Of a stretch of DNA of 64,000 bases, positions 1-31,619 are shown in pieces; the stretch's first letter is position 1; every line of letters begins with the position of its first letter. A program made the position numbers and the translations under genes. Under the pieces are notes generated by a model, which was not told where the DNA came from, made no database searches, and was given only the letters and a program-made list of their open reading frames with translations. The stretch spans positions 8,917,301-8,981,300 of the forward strand of contig CM030848.1 of assembly GCA_018105865.1 (NCBI GenBank), read 5' to 3'. This DNA is from Metaphire vulgaris (taxonomy: Eukaryota; Annelida; Clitellata; Crassiclitellata; Megascolecidae).

Positions 1-223
1 ATTTGATTTTGCAGAACCATTTGTTTATTTAGTAAAATTTATTTATTACTGATTTAGTCCTGACAATTTATAGGACATGGTTGAACAAGGCTGCACAAAA
101 AGGCCAGTTACAACAAAGTATATTAACACAGTTCATATCCAAATAAACAGATTAAATAAATAAATGTTTCAACTAAGAATCTTGTTAGCAAACAGACTTC
201 TCTGATGTTCTTGTTTGTGCCAG

Positions 224-332
224 CAATCAATTAACATCAGTTTTCTAAGGCTTTTCCGAGCTGCTCGTCTGTCTCAATTTGTTGGGCAAGTTTTTACACG
301 ATTCAATCTGTGGATGTTTTTAAAGTCTTTCA
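224..332 (+). pseudogene. Degenerate copy 1 of the Cav2 domain IV S4-S5 exon
   Basis: After a good acceptor (TTGTGCCAG) the frame reads QSINISFLRLFRAARL, the start of a Cav IVS4 voltage sensor, then diverges (SQFVGQVFTRFNLWMFLKSF) where IKLLRQG...LLWTFVQSF is expected. The GT donor seen after the equivalent SFK codons in copy 2 is lost. The nearest downstream GT is out of phase with the S5 exon at 1450. It is part of a repeat block offset by about 442 bp from copy 2. Most likely a decayed exon duplicate. Confidence 0.7.
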
Positions 333-646
333 ATATTTTAAGAATAATAAAAGGTTTATATTATTAACAATTTGAACAAATGGTTTTTAATTTAAAATAT
401 ATCTGAATTTTCTTTTAAAGACATGCATTGGGCGGTATTTAGATTTGATTTTGCAGAACCATTTGTTTATTTAGTTTTTATTTATTTATTGACAATTTAT
501 ATAGCTGACAATTTATATAGCACAGTAGACAAGGCTAAGGCCTACAACAAGAGCGCTTAACACAGTTCATATCCAATATTAAATAAATATAAATAAATGT
601 TTCAGGCACTCAGCCTTTTTTAAAATGATGTTCTTGTTTCAGCCAG

Positions 647-767
647 CAATCAATCAACATCAGTTTTCTAAGGGTTTTCCGAGGCTGCTCGTTCTTATCA
701 AGTTATGGAGGAAATGATTTAACACGTTGACTGGATATTACTATGGACCTTTGTACAGTCTTTCAAA
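647..767 (+). pseudogene. Degenerate copy 2 of the Cav2 domain IV S4-S5 exon
   Basis: Acceptor TTTCAGCCAG and donor AAA|GTAAGA are intact. The start (SINISFLRVFR) and the end (ILLWTFVQSFK) match the Cav IVS4 and S4-S5 linker. Between them, apparent single-base insertions (CGAGGCTGCTCGTTCTT versus an expected CGAGCTGCTCGTCTT) and further indels break the frame and create stops. Either this is a recently dead exon duplicate, or it is the genuine exon carrying assembly errors. No other S4-S5 exon is visible in the window. Confidence 0.65.
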
Positions 768-1449
768 GTAAGAATACCTAAAAGTTTATATTATAACAAT
801 TTGCCACAAATGGTTTGCAATTTCATACTCAAGTATCAGTTCTCTTTTCTTTAACAATTCATAGGAAAAACAACAGTGGGCCTATGACGGAACAATGATT
901 ATCTGAACTTAGCTGACAGCTAATATGCTGTCACTAAAATGTTTGAATTTTCTTTGTCCAGCCTTTATTAAAGCAAAGTTTTTCACACTACAAGGCAAAA
1001 ATTGTCCGCTTCACTGGATGGAAGACTTGTCAATGCAAGTACGTAAACATAAGTAGTAAAATCTTGTGGATTTTATAGCACCAGGGATAATTGGAAAGGC
1101 TGCACAACAGTCAGGTTTTGAACAAATGTTTATAGGCACTCAGCCTTTCTTGATTGGTGACTATTCTAGTAGTAAATGATCAGGAGAATGATTCAACATC
1201 CAAAGGCTAAATTATTTTGCATTGAGGCTATGACGTTGTTACAACCAAAATGGAGACGTCAAATGATTTAAGAAAAAGGAAGGATTTAAGCTTAGACCTT
1301 AGGCCTTGATAAGGCATCTGTTCCATTTTGTTAGCCATAGCATTTGCTTTTCAAAGAAATCTTAACCATTTTGGTTGTTCAGTATAATTAGCAATGAATT
1401 ATATTATTAATCATGAATTTTTAAAAATGTTTGCTGTGTTTGCTTGCAG

Positions 1450-21239
<19,790 letters not shown>

Positions 21240-21850
21240 GCATTTAAAACTGTACAAAAAATCTACTGCATCATCTTTGAACTAGTTCATCTATCTGTGG
21301 CACTGGTGTATTCTTCCATTTCTGTGCCAGCCATTTTAGGTGCTTTCCTGCACACAGTGTTGCTTCTAAAGCTATAAAAATGCTAGTCATGTGATGCTGA
21401 TGATTATTCTTCTTCATAGCAATTGAAAATGTCATCATTGTAAACGTGAAATTCTCGTCGCTTGCTGTAAATTATACAACACAACATGAATGATCAATTT
21501 CATTGTTTGATTTTAAGGAAAATATGAACTTGTGTACTGCTGTTTATTCATGGAACTTCAAGAATTTAGTTTATTATCTCACCTTATTGTATGTGAAGGC
21601 AATTTGATTTGTTTGTCTGCTTAAGTCAACAGTATTGCAACAATTTTAAGTGACTGCCAACCTGAAAATAATGCATACTAAAGTTTATGTAATTTTAATA
21701 CATTATTTTTATTGATAGTTTATTTTTTAGTTTTTTAGATGCAAGATTGATTTTTACAGGAAAATAAATGTGTTATACCAAGTCAATGTTTTTAAAGGTT
21801 TACAAATCTAAATTACATCTTGATTAATTTATGAATAAAAATATCATCAA
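21240..21850 (+). other. Cav2 3' untranslated region with poly(A) signals
   Basis: AT-rich sequence after the stop. AATAAA hexamers occur at 21763-21768 and 21834-21839; either could end the transcript. The convergent Nudix gene ends at 22557, so the 3' ends face each other across about 700 bp. Confidence 0.6.
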
Positions 21851-22220
21851 TATCTAGAACTGTAGGTACAAATCATAAATTATGTTGCACAATATCAACA
21901 GTCAGTTTAATTGCATAACTTAGAAAATACTATCATACATACATAGAGGTTCTCACGCAGGATAGACCTCCTGAACCACTGTAAACCTTGTTATATTATA
22001 TAATATTATTATATTAAAAACAAACTGACACAAGACTACATGTAACCTACACAAGTTCATACAACTTTTGCTAATGGAAGATAAATTTCCCAGACAGGCA
22101 GAAATTTTAAAGACTTACAAAAGTGAAGCAGACAAAACATACACAGCAAAATGCTGCATTAAAAAATTGAGTCAATATTAAGGTCTGCAGTAATACCATA
22201 TGTGCCACCAGTAACAAATT

Positions 22221-22222
<2 letters not shown>

Positions 22223-22290
<68 letters not shown>

Positions 22291-22401
22291 TTTGTTATAT
22301 ATATGTTAAGCGCTATAGAAATTGTCTAGGAATGTGTGTGTGTATATAAATTATTATATATAGAAATTATATATAGGAATATATATTATTAATAATAATC
22401 G

Positions 22402-22440
<39 letters not shown>
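22223..22440. repeat. Compound (CA)n-(TA)n microsatellite
   Basis: A CA run passes into TA runs (to about 22282 and again 22404-22440) separated by AT-rich sequence. It sits between the two convergent 3' ends. Confidence 0.9.
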
Positions 22441-22443
<3 letters not shown>

Positions 22444-22556
22444 TTGATTGCTTTATTTATCAGGACCCTCTCATTTGACAAACAGTTTTAGGGCAATCAA
22501 CTTCTTACTTCAACGTATAGAATCAAATGTTAAAGTAGTTTCTCATCAGCAAAAGA

Positions 22557-25500
22557 CTAAGGAGGTACAACAACTGTTTGACCATCTAATTTTCTTTCTA
22601 AGATTTCTTTCTTTGTGCTATCGTCATCAATAGGTAACCACATAAATAAATCGTTAAGACTAATTTCTGTCTGAACTGCATCCTTGAGTGAAACTAAAAC
22701 ACTGATACATATGCCGTCGTTAAGAGCAGCTGGTCGTCCACAGTGCTCTACAGAAATGACCCCGTGCAACTGAGGAGATGCATGTTTGCCACCAAACACT
22801 TTCTGCAATGAAAATTATAAAGCCAACTTCTAATTTCCATCAACAAGAATTAGGAACAGATTACTAGACTACATTACTGGCTTACAGTTGGCTTAATGTC
22901 AGTTTTGAAAATGAATTCTAGATTTTAGCTGCAACTGTTGACAGCTGTTATAGACACAGGGACAACTGTTACTCAGTTCTAATCTAATCTAATCTTAAAC
23001 TTCTATAGCGCCACTTTCATAATGCACAGGAGCATCAACCGATGGCACACCAAATCCAAATCACTAAAGATCCAGGTCAAATCCAGGGTATCCGGCCGGA
23101 CAAACGGGTGACAGTCTATTACAGTTCATTAATAATACTGTAAATGTTGACATAATATGTGATATTATAAGCCATAAGGAAGTAAATGTAGCTGATTCAT
23201 TGAAGCTATTTCTCTATTGAAATAATTATAATTAATACTTCTCTATCAGTCATGAGTTTGTTTTAGATTAAGGGTTCATATTCTTAAAATCTAAAAGAAT
23301 TAATAAGAAAAATTATAAACTCTGCAGTTCGCCTCAATTCTATGGCAAAACTACAAATTCCATGGCTTCACTTGAAATGTCATGTGTTAAGTGATGACTC
23401 AAACTACAGCAACTGTACCTGACCACCAACTATTTGCAGATATTTTACATGATTATGGCCTATTTATCACTATATTACAGTTGATCCAAGCAAATTTATG
23501 GTCAATTTTGATAATACATTGAATCCCTTTTGACACTGAAGACTATAATAAGTTATAACCAAATATTAAGCTAATGTATATGCTATGTAATGGCATTATA
23601 ACATTATAAATAAACATGTTGAAGAGAATATATAATTATAACGTCAATGGTCTTATTACACAGGAGGTAGTGAAGAAGGATGGAATAGAAGTAGAGAAGC
23701 AGTTGAAGCAGTAAGCATATATGCCATATACAGACAGGAAGAAGATGGAAATAAGAAAGGTATCAGCAAGGTTGATTAAAATCAGGAAGAGGAGATAGAA
23801 GAAAAAAGTTGCCAAGAAAAGTATTCAATCCATAAATGTTCATAGGTGCAGTGCTTGGTACCCACACCATGTTCCTGCAGTTCAGAACAACCTAGTTTGG
23901 CAAATCAGAACATGAAGCTGGTGCATTATGATAAAAAGAAGTCATTTGTACAAACCTGAAAAACCTTAAATACGGCATGTTCTAAGCTGAAGTCGGTGTC
24001 ACTTAACAGTTTCACTGGTAAATGATTTCTCTTTTTGCAACCAACCAATAACACCATTTCATTCCTCCAACAAACAATTACAGCAATTAATACATATGAA
24101 AACATGAAAAAAGACAAATCTAAACACCAAATTTTAACAGTTTTTCAATACTATACACAATATTAATATACTACCCAATTGATCTATAATCTATTTTGCA
24201 CTGTACCTTTCTGAATTGTATTGGACCACCACAAGTCTTAGCAAGAGTTTCTTGTGTGACTTAATCGCTGGTCGTATATCCACTCGCTTGACAGGAGAGT
24301 TATGATATGCCGCAGCAATATCAATCAATTTAAATATGTCTTTACATCTTGAAACAAAGAGCAAATGAATACCATATATCCAAATAATTTTTAAGCTTTA
24401 AGATGATTATTTGTATCAAAACTTTCTAAAGCAGATAATTTACTCTATAATATTTAAATTTCAATATCATCCTTTCCTATTCACTTTACACATCCAAAGC
24501 AAATATACACACATATATGCTTAGCCTAATTTAAGCACATATACATATATACATAAAAGCAGTCAAGCTTAACAAATGCTAGAAACAATACTGTACATTA
24601 TACTGAATATTGATATTTGACTAAAGAATTTAACCTGCAATCATGTCTTCCAAAACATTTGTGCACAGTTTAACCTTTCATTTGGATAATTAATTATAAA
24701 TCAAATTGTATTTATTGACATAAAACATGATACAAATATACATTATTCAGCAATAACCTTATTGGAATGCTCTTTCTAATTGCTTCAATCGAAAACCAAT
24801 TTGCCTGCAATGATTCTTCATCACTTTCATTAGTAGACTTCAGCTTTCCACCTTCAAAATTAAACAAATAAATATCAAAATACAACTGCAGACACTTCAG
24901 CATAAAATAAATACCAGTTGAGTTAGATTTCAATATAAAGCATCACAAATATAGCCCTTTAAAAGTCTCAGCACTATCTGGAAAGACACACAAATGCATG
25001 CACACGTGCACCGTATTCTGAATACTCTAATGTAATGCACTTTGGGCCTTAAATGGCACCTCTTCTATTCCTACTCAAAGGCACTCCTGGCTTTAGAGTC
25101 ACTTGACAAAAAAAAGAAACCTTAGTCTTCACAATGAACTGAATGTGGAAATAAGAAGTGAGGCATGAGCAGGTGAAGACAACCCATTCCAGAGAGAAGG
25201 TCCAGTTTCTCTGAATGACCAATGCTGAGTGAGAGAGATATGTGATCTAGGAACATTGAGATCCATCAGGTCAGGTCTTGTATTTGTATTATAATTGCTT
25301 TTCTCTGGCCTAATGGTATTTTCTCGGTATTCCACACTGCTGTTGTGACCCGACGTAGCCAACTGATTGTGTAGACACCAGTGTTTTGGGGCATTTCTGC
25401 TGTGATATTGCAGAGTACTGAGGCTTTGTTTTTCCTCGTTTTAACATCCATACAATACAATATATATATATATATAATATATATATAATATATTATATAT

Positions 25501-27608
25501 ATATATATATATATAAAATATATATATACACATATACATACACACAAACCTGTTATGACTCCTGTCATAGTGAATCTATACCAATGGCCTTGTCTGAACT
25601 CCAGTGACAGCAGAGTAGTTGGCTTACAGATAAGACCAGTTTCTTCTAAAACCTCCCTGGCAACACCTTCCTGCACATATTTTTTTAGAACAGAACCAAA
25701 ATGAGTAGTTGAACAATATACAATATGCTCTCAGCAAATGACAAATCCTGCACAAAATAATACATGGGTCAAAATTACATCCAAGCAATATGCTAAAAAC
25801 CTATGTAATATGTTACACATAATTGACTTTATTATAACATGCTTCAAATTTTAGGTATGCTGTTGGCATTAATTGCATCACGGACAGGGTGATCCAACTC
25901 ATCATCCTGTTCCAGCAATAGAAGTGTCTAATTTCAACAGATAACCTCTTTGATTAAATAACAGCAGAAGTGTTGGGCTGTAAAAAATAAATAGTACATA
26001 AAGTTCACTTACACCACCTCAACACATTGTGGAAGTCATGAGTAACTTTATGTCAAAGTCCTTCCCAAGCTCATATCTGAAGGCAAGCTCATAGGGCAGC
26101 ACTGATCTCCATTTCTATAGCCCTCAGCCAGGCATAAAATACTATGCATACACAGGGCCAGTCTATCACGTAGCATGCCTTTTTGACTGGACAGTGCTGC
26201 CACTTCTACTCACTTTGTCACTGCCCTTTAACTAGCTAAGGCTGAGTCTCATCCTTAGGGCTCCTGCAGATATCAAACCTGCAACCTTTGGATCTCTGCA
26301 CCAATGTAGTTACCACTCTGCAGACTTCCCACCCAGTATAGTGTAACGCTGTGTATTGGAATGAAAAAGCACAATAGCACATCAAATGTGAAGAATGATG
26401 AAGAATGGCAATGAACAAATACAGCCACTGCCAGGAAGAGAGATTCACTCCAATCACAGTGAAAGGATAGAGAAGCCACTCCTTTTATCATCTCTAAAGT
26501 CTTTTCAAAGAAACTAAACCATGTCACCGCCTACAGTTTGAGCTGTCAACAGGGTTGTCTGGTTCTTTGATGGCTTCATACTCAGCGGTGAATTGAAAAG
26601 GCCTCCAAGGCCGTGACGAAGCAAAATCACGTGGATATAAACACTAGCCATCAATTGTCAATACCATGATGAAACACTCAAAAACTTTAACGTTCATTGG
26701 TGTGGCTGAGTTGTGCATGAAACATGTAACCAAGGGACTTCTGTTTTATTTATACGATTGCTAAGCAGAATTAGACCTCTACCTCAATCGTCTCGTTAAG
26801 TTCCATCCGACCAGCAGGAAGATACCACATCTGATAGCATGATCGTTTGGCTTCTTGCATCATCAGAACCTCATTCTTCTCATTAAAGAACACCCCAGAA
26901 ACAATGTACGCAACAGTCTTCTTTGTGATTGGAACAAAGTTTTCTAACGAGCAACAATATACAAGTTCAAGCTTTCAGCTCAAAATATTAGTAGACTTTA
27001 CACATTTCTATTGAAAACATTAAAATTTACATAAAAATGTGAATTTCAATTAACTCAAGCTGTTTCACGAAATTTTCACACATAGGATTAACAATGAGGT
27101 TCAGCATAATGCAGATATTCAAACTGTCCCCTGCCGTCTTCATTCACTGGCACAAATACAATGAAAACCAGACTGGTCCATGATATGGTATGCATTAAGC
27201 AGTCATCCATTTAAACACTACGGTAATTACAATAAATAAATGCAAAACAATTTTTAAAGCATATAAAGACAGTTATATAATTAATCAATAGCATAACAGA
27301 TTAAAAACAAGAATCAAAGCAGAGATATTAATGCATATATGTAATTGATCTATGACTTATAAAATACATCCCCTCCAATACTATGATGCTATGGCATATA
27401 ATGAATTTATAGATTTCTGTTCCTGACAGCTTCACTCTACTCCTACTCCACCAAGCAATGACACATGCAATTCAATCAGATAAATATTTTCACCCTCCAA
27501 TGTCTATAAGTAATGACCTTCAGCAACAGATTTGATGTCTATAATATCATCTTCTGTGAGAGCTTCTCCAGCCAGAACATTCTGAAGATCTTGCTTCACT
27601 TGGTCCAT
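22557..27608 (-). CDS. NUDT18: Nudix hydrolase 18-like (8-oxo-dGDP phosphatase family), complete
   Basis: Family enzymes hydrolyse oxidised purine nucleoside diphosphates (8-oxo-dGDP) to sanitise the nucleotide pool. Exons in transcript order: 27608-27518, 26943-26783, 25670-25550, 24851-24758, 24347-24207, 24064-23965, 22802-22557. All phases agree, giving 317 residues against 323 in human NUDT18. The Nudix box G-x5-E-x7-REVLEETGL is complete and is split by an intron after [17 protein letters not shown], then [14 protein letters not shown]. Upstream is the core strand [20 protein letters not shown]; downstream [14 protein letters not shown] and [13 protein letters not shown]. The C-terminal extension ([18 protein letters not shown] and [10 protein letters not shown]) matches the family. 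Start chosen at [10 protein letters not shown], the first Met in frame; the N-terminal exon is the least conserved part. Confidence 0.92.
23003..23110 (-). mobile_element. LINE 3' tail fragment
   Basis: Contains CTTCTATAGCGCCACTTTCA and GCACACCAAATCCAAAT, matching the tail of the LINE fragment at 57310-57616 and an inverted copy at 37286-37372. It sits in the last NUDT18-like intron. Confidence 0.65.
25060..25362 (-). pseudogene. LINE ORF2 C-terminal fragment
   Basis: Minus-strand frame reads [31 protein letters not shown] and, downstream, [13 protein letters not shown]. This is the usual C-terminal end of a LINE reverse transcriptase ORF (D..VPR....FS..GP.LWN.LP). Truncated at its 5' side. 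It lies within an intron of the NUDT18-like gene in the same orientation. Confidence 0.7.
25455..25540. repeat. (TA)n microsatellite
   Basis: About 85 bp of TA-rich repeat next to the Nudix-box exon donor (25550). Confidence 0.9.
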
Positions 27609-27939
27609 ATTGTGGCTCTCATTTGCTAAAAAGAAATCAACTCAATTAATGAAGTCTCCAACATAACCCAGAAAGTCTGATAAAAAACCAAAGAAAATTG
27701 TCACTTCTATGAGAACTGTCAATGTTACGTTGATCACATCATTTACACACATTTTTTGGAATGAAACAATTGGTCAGAACTGATGCAAATGCAAATTTCA
27801 TTGGTTCAAATAAACAAGATTTGCAATAAATAAGTTTCTTTCAATAAGAAACTAAAAATACATTTAATAAATTTAATTAACCCTTTTACCGGTCGTGGCT
27901 CATATGTGCATCCAATTTACATTATGTTACAAATAACTG

Positions 27940-28725
27940 GCCAGTAAAGAGGTATTTCAAATACATTTCAGAAGTATTTTGTGTATTTGAAATACAATTT
28001 ACAGTCAAAATACTTTTCTGTACTTTATTAAAAGTAAGCAACCGCCAACTAGTCACGCCACTAATTAAATTTAACCGGACTTACTTCCTTATTCTAAAAA
28101 TAAATCTTTCATTATTAAATATTCTATGCTTTCACTGAATTAATGGAATTTACAAAATGGCGTCATGTGGTGAAGTCAGCAAAGTCTCGGCAATGCCAGT
28201 TATTCCAGATGGCACATACTATGCTATAAAAAGCCAAGATGGGGGCAAAGTTGTGACTGCATGTCTAAAGTGTATACCAGTGAATTTTATGTTGATGCTG
28301 ACAACTGACTTTAACTGAGTAGGCCCAATTAATTGTCATTGCCAATTTAATCAATGTATTTAATCTGACTGTAATAGCTGTCGTAGTAGAAATAGAAATG
28401 TTTAATTCTGCAATTTCTGCTGTTACCTTTACTGTAGTGTTTATAGTTGAGTGTAGACACAGACAGGCACTGTTTTTGTTACAATATTATTACACTTAAC
28501 TTATTACACTTATTAAAGTACTTGGAATTAGAGACTATTAAGCTCTTTACACTGCTGTCGATTGTCATGGGGCCATGAAAGTATTTTGTATGTAAAATAC
28601 ATTTCTGAAAATGTATTTTTTATTTTGCTCTCCTCCTGGAAGTATTTGAGAAAAAGTATTTGAAATACATTTTTAAAATGTATTTTATATTTGAAATACT
28701 TTTTAAAATATTTTATACAACGCTG
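27940..28725. mobile_element. hAT element relic with AAGTATTTGAAATAC subterminal repeats
   Basis: Both ends are packed with AAGTATTT and GTATTTGAAATAC words in both orientations, and the right end finishes ATACAACGCTG. This layout is typical of hAT elements. Between the ends, 28157-28318 (+) opens MASCGEVSKVSAMPVIPDGT, then YYAIKSQDGGKVVTACLKC. That resembles the BED-finger start of a hAT transposase, cut short by a stop. Only about 0.8 kb remains, so it is an internally deleted, non-autonomous copy. The left boundary and target duplication were not resolved. Confidence 0.6.
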
Positions 28726-29040
28726 ATAATCTTTGACTGCAAGTATCTGCATAATGGATAGCTTGTGTTTATGCAATAATATAGGTTGAAGGCAGACATT
28801 TGAGCAGCAGCATTTAATCAGGAATTGTGAAAATTGGGGCTTAGAGGTTGGCTTTTGTGTGCATTGAATAGTTCAAGGTCAAGATTGGAGACAATGATAA
28901 GGGGGACATGGTGAGGTAAGAGCAATACACATGACCATTCAGTGCCAGCCAACAAGATTAAAGTAAGAACAATATTAAATTCTACTGCAAATATCCACCC
29001 TCTTTTCCATGGTCTGGGTTGTCTTAAGGATTCTGAAAAC

Positions 29041-29585
29041 ACTTAACTGGCTGCCTATCAAACATAGGATCAACTTCAAGACCTGTCTTCTAGTCCATAA
29101 GGTGCTCCACACTAGCCAGCCAAAGAACCTCCGCTCATTACTGCTTAAGATTGCCAGCACTTAACTATTTAAGATACAAAACCAATTTGTAAAGAAGAAA
29201 TAATTTTGATTGTACAAGTCTGAATTTTTTAAACTGACAGATTATAGCATATGCTGCAGAGTGCAAATTTAATATATGTTGCAGTGTGCAAATTTTAATA
29301 TATGGTGCAGAGAGCAGATACAATGTCAAAATAGAAGATAACTGACACATGACTTATGAGACATGGCACATGACACATGGTAACCTCCAAGTCCTTATTC
29401 CATCTCCGTCGAAAACGAAGATGCTAGGAAAAAGATCGGTCACCAGAGGCAATCCAATCTCATGGAACGCCCTTCCAGAGTTTGTCACTAACTCGACAAC
29501 CGACAAACAGTTCGTTAAGAATCTGAAGACACGCTTGTTCAATGCGTCGTTTGACTGCCAATCTTATATTGTGAAGCACTCTTGA
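29041..29585 (+). pseudogene. LINE ORF2 fragment, interrupted
   Basis: 29041-29162 reads LNWLPIKHRINFKTCLLVHK and VLHTSQPKNLRSLL. 29390-29585 reads SKTKMLGKRSVTRGNPISWN, ALPEFV and LKTRLFNASF. These are consecutive pieces of the RT thumb and C-terminal region of a CR1/jockey-like LINE. About 200 bp of unrelated sequence (29163-29360) separates them, perhaps a later insertion. Confidence 0.7.
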
Positions 29586-29639
29586 TTTAGGCTTAGGCCT
29601 TGTTATTGAGCTATATAAATTGTCTGAAATAATAATAAG

Positions 29640-29766
29640 TCCTAAAAATAACGGCAATAACCGGTCCTACAGCTAAAATTGTTATTTTCCCAAATCCGGT
29701 GGCGGGCCGGATGAAACTGCCCTGCGGGCCGCATCCGCCAGCGGGCCGAAACTTGAACAACCCTGG
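29640..29766. mobile_element. hAT-like MITE end (GGCGGGCCG type)
   Basis: GGTGGCGGGCCGGATG...CCGCATCCGCCAGCGGGCCG followed by AACTTGAACAACCCTGG resembles the right end of hAT MITEs of the CAGGGNTGTTCAA type. A related GGCGGGCCGGAT/GCGGGCCGCAT piece occurs at 36320-36360. Partial copy. Confidence 0.5.
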
Positions 29767-29982
29767 TGTAAGGTATTTTAAAAGGGGGATCAGCGTGTGC
29801 GTGCGTGTGTGTGTTTTACTCCGCCGAGCACCGCCCATCTGGTGAAGCAGAACGTCTTAACGACGGCCACATATCGCAAACGGCGCGATTCGATTCTAAA
29901 TCAAAGTTTCGAGCGATAGTCATTCGTCGTTTATCGATCTCAGAAGATTTACGACCTTTCAACAACAGTACAGGAGGTCAAA

Positions 29983-30995
29983 AGACAAAAGACAAAACAA
30001 TTACAAGACAAAAGATTAATAGCGGATCTATACTGGAAACAAGAAGCAGCTATTAGACTAAATGGGGAAATAGGGAAAAAGATAAAGATCTTAAAGGGAT
30101 TGAGACAAGGGTGCGGACTATCACCAGATTTTTTCAACTTGTGTGGGGAGGAGATATTCGAAATGATCAAGGAGATGGAAGGTATAAGGATAGGAGGAAA
30201 AAATATCAATAACATAAGATTTGCGGATGATACAACACTGTTAGCGTACTCGGAAAGAAGGCTACAGGAACTGGTGGACAAACTATCAGAGGAAAGTGAG
30301 AGAAAAGGACTAAAAATAAACATAAAGAAGACCTTCACTATGGTAATAACAAAACAAAAAGAAGTGCCGAAATGCAAGATTTTATTAAATGGAAGAGAAA
30401 TAGAACAAGTAACTTATTTCAAATATTTGGGAAGCATTATTACAAGTGATGGAAGAAGTGATAAAGACATAATAACAAGAATAGGTATGGCAAAATCTGC
30501 CTTCATGGAAATGAAACAAATATTAACGAACAAGAAAATATTAAAAGAAACAAGGCAGTGCTTAGATGCTATGTATGGTCAGTTTTGTTATATGGATCTG
30601 AGACGTGGAACATATCAAAAAAGATTAAAAAGAAACTGGAAGCGGCAGAAATGTGGTTTTATAGGAGGATGCTAAAGGTCCCATGGACAGACAAGAGAAC
30701 TAACGAAGAAGTACTACAGATGATCGAACACTGATGACTACCATCAAGTTAAGACAGATGAAATTTTTCGGGCACGTGATGAGAAAAGAAGGATTAGAAA
30801 ACTTGGCAGTGACAGGCATGGTGGAGGGTAAAAGATCAAGAGGAAAACAAAGATCAAAATATACAGACAGAATGAGAGAGGAAATGGGGATAGGAAATAA
30901 CATCGAACTCCTGAGGAACACTAGAGATCGAGAAAAGTGGAAGTCCATGGCCGCCGACGCAGCAATGCATGGCACCTGAAAGAAGAAAGAAGAAG
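29983..30995 (+). mobile_element. 5'-truncated LINE insertion with 13-bp target-site duplication
   Basis: Identical 13-mers ACAGGAGGTCAAA flank it (29970-29982 and 30996-31008), proving the boundaries. The frame is open from the left edge: DLYWKQEAAIRLNGEIGKK, LRQGCGLSP, then the RT catalytic motif RFADDTTLL and YFKYLGSIITSDG. A frameshift near 30560 moves the downstream protein (RCYVWSVLLYGSETW, WFYRRMLKVPWTDKRTNEEV) to another frame, and a second shift near 30730 precedes KLRQMKFFGHVMRK. The 3' end is an (AAGAAG)-like tail. It resembles endonuclease-RT elements of the RTE/CR1 type; the clade is uncertain. Confidence 0.88.
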
Positions 30996-31384
30996 ACAGG
31001 AGGTCAAACCATAGACATTAATAATCACTGGATAGTCTATCTATGGTTAGGACAGCTAAACGTTGAAGCAAGTTTACCACCAGTTTACTCTCATGGCTGT
31101 CATGGCAACCATTCTAGTCAGTCATAAATTCTAGGTTCAGATTTAACTACGACTCCATCCCTTTTACCATGGGCCATGTTGAAGCAAGTAAAATACTCAT
31201 TCTACCAGATCTTCGTTTCACGTCACTCTCCCTCATCTTCTGGATCAATCATCTCTCAAAATTTAAGGTCATGATATTTCTCATGCAGTACCACTGTACC
31301 AGAACTTTGGAACAAATTCCAGCATCACACCGTTTTCTAATGCACGGTCAACAAGTTATGATGATGATGATAATAATAATATTA

Positions 31385-31575
31385 TCCAGCTGAGTTTAGC
31401 AGCCGTGCCACCGGCTGTACGTACCAGACTAGGAGCGTTCTCTCGCGGTAACCCACGTCTGTGGAACGCGCTCCCTGATGCGCTGGCCGGGATTACTTCA
31501 CCTGAAACGTTTGCTAAAGAGCTGAAAACGCATTTGTTCACCATATCGTACAGTTGCACTTTTTGTTTTATATAG
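31385..31575 (+). pseudogene. LINE ORF2 C-terminal fragment
   Basis: Reads LGAFSRGNPRLWNALPDALA, then ETFAKELKTHLF, a LINE RT C-terminus, ending in a stop and an (ATA)n tail near 31580. Independent of the insertion at 29983. Confidence 0.7.
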
Positions 31576-31619
31576 ATAATAATAATAATAAGCTTTTAGG
31601 TGGTTGCTTCATAATTATA

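Larger units (their letters stand above)
1..1160 (+). repeat. Tandemly repeated intronic block around the S4-S5 exon copies
   Basis: The segment beginning ATTTGATTTTGCAGAACC at position 1 recurs at 443, with matching features in the same order (exon-like core, then AAATGGTTT near 380 and 808). A shorter third trace (GGCTGCACAACAGTCAG and GGCACTCAGCCTTTCTT) lies at about 1095-1160. The copies are clearly diverged, so the duplication is not recent. Confidence 0.65.
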
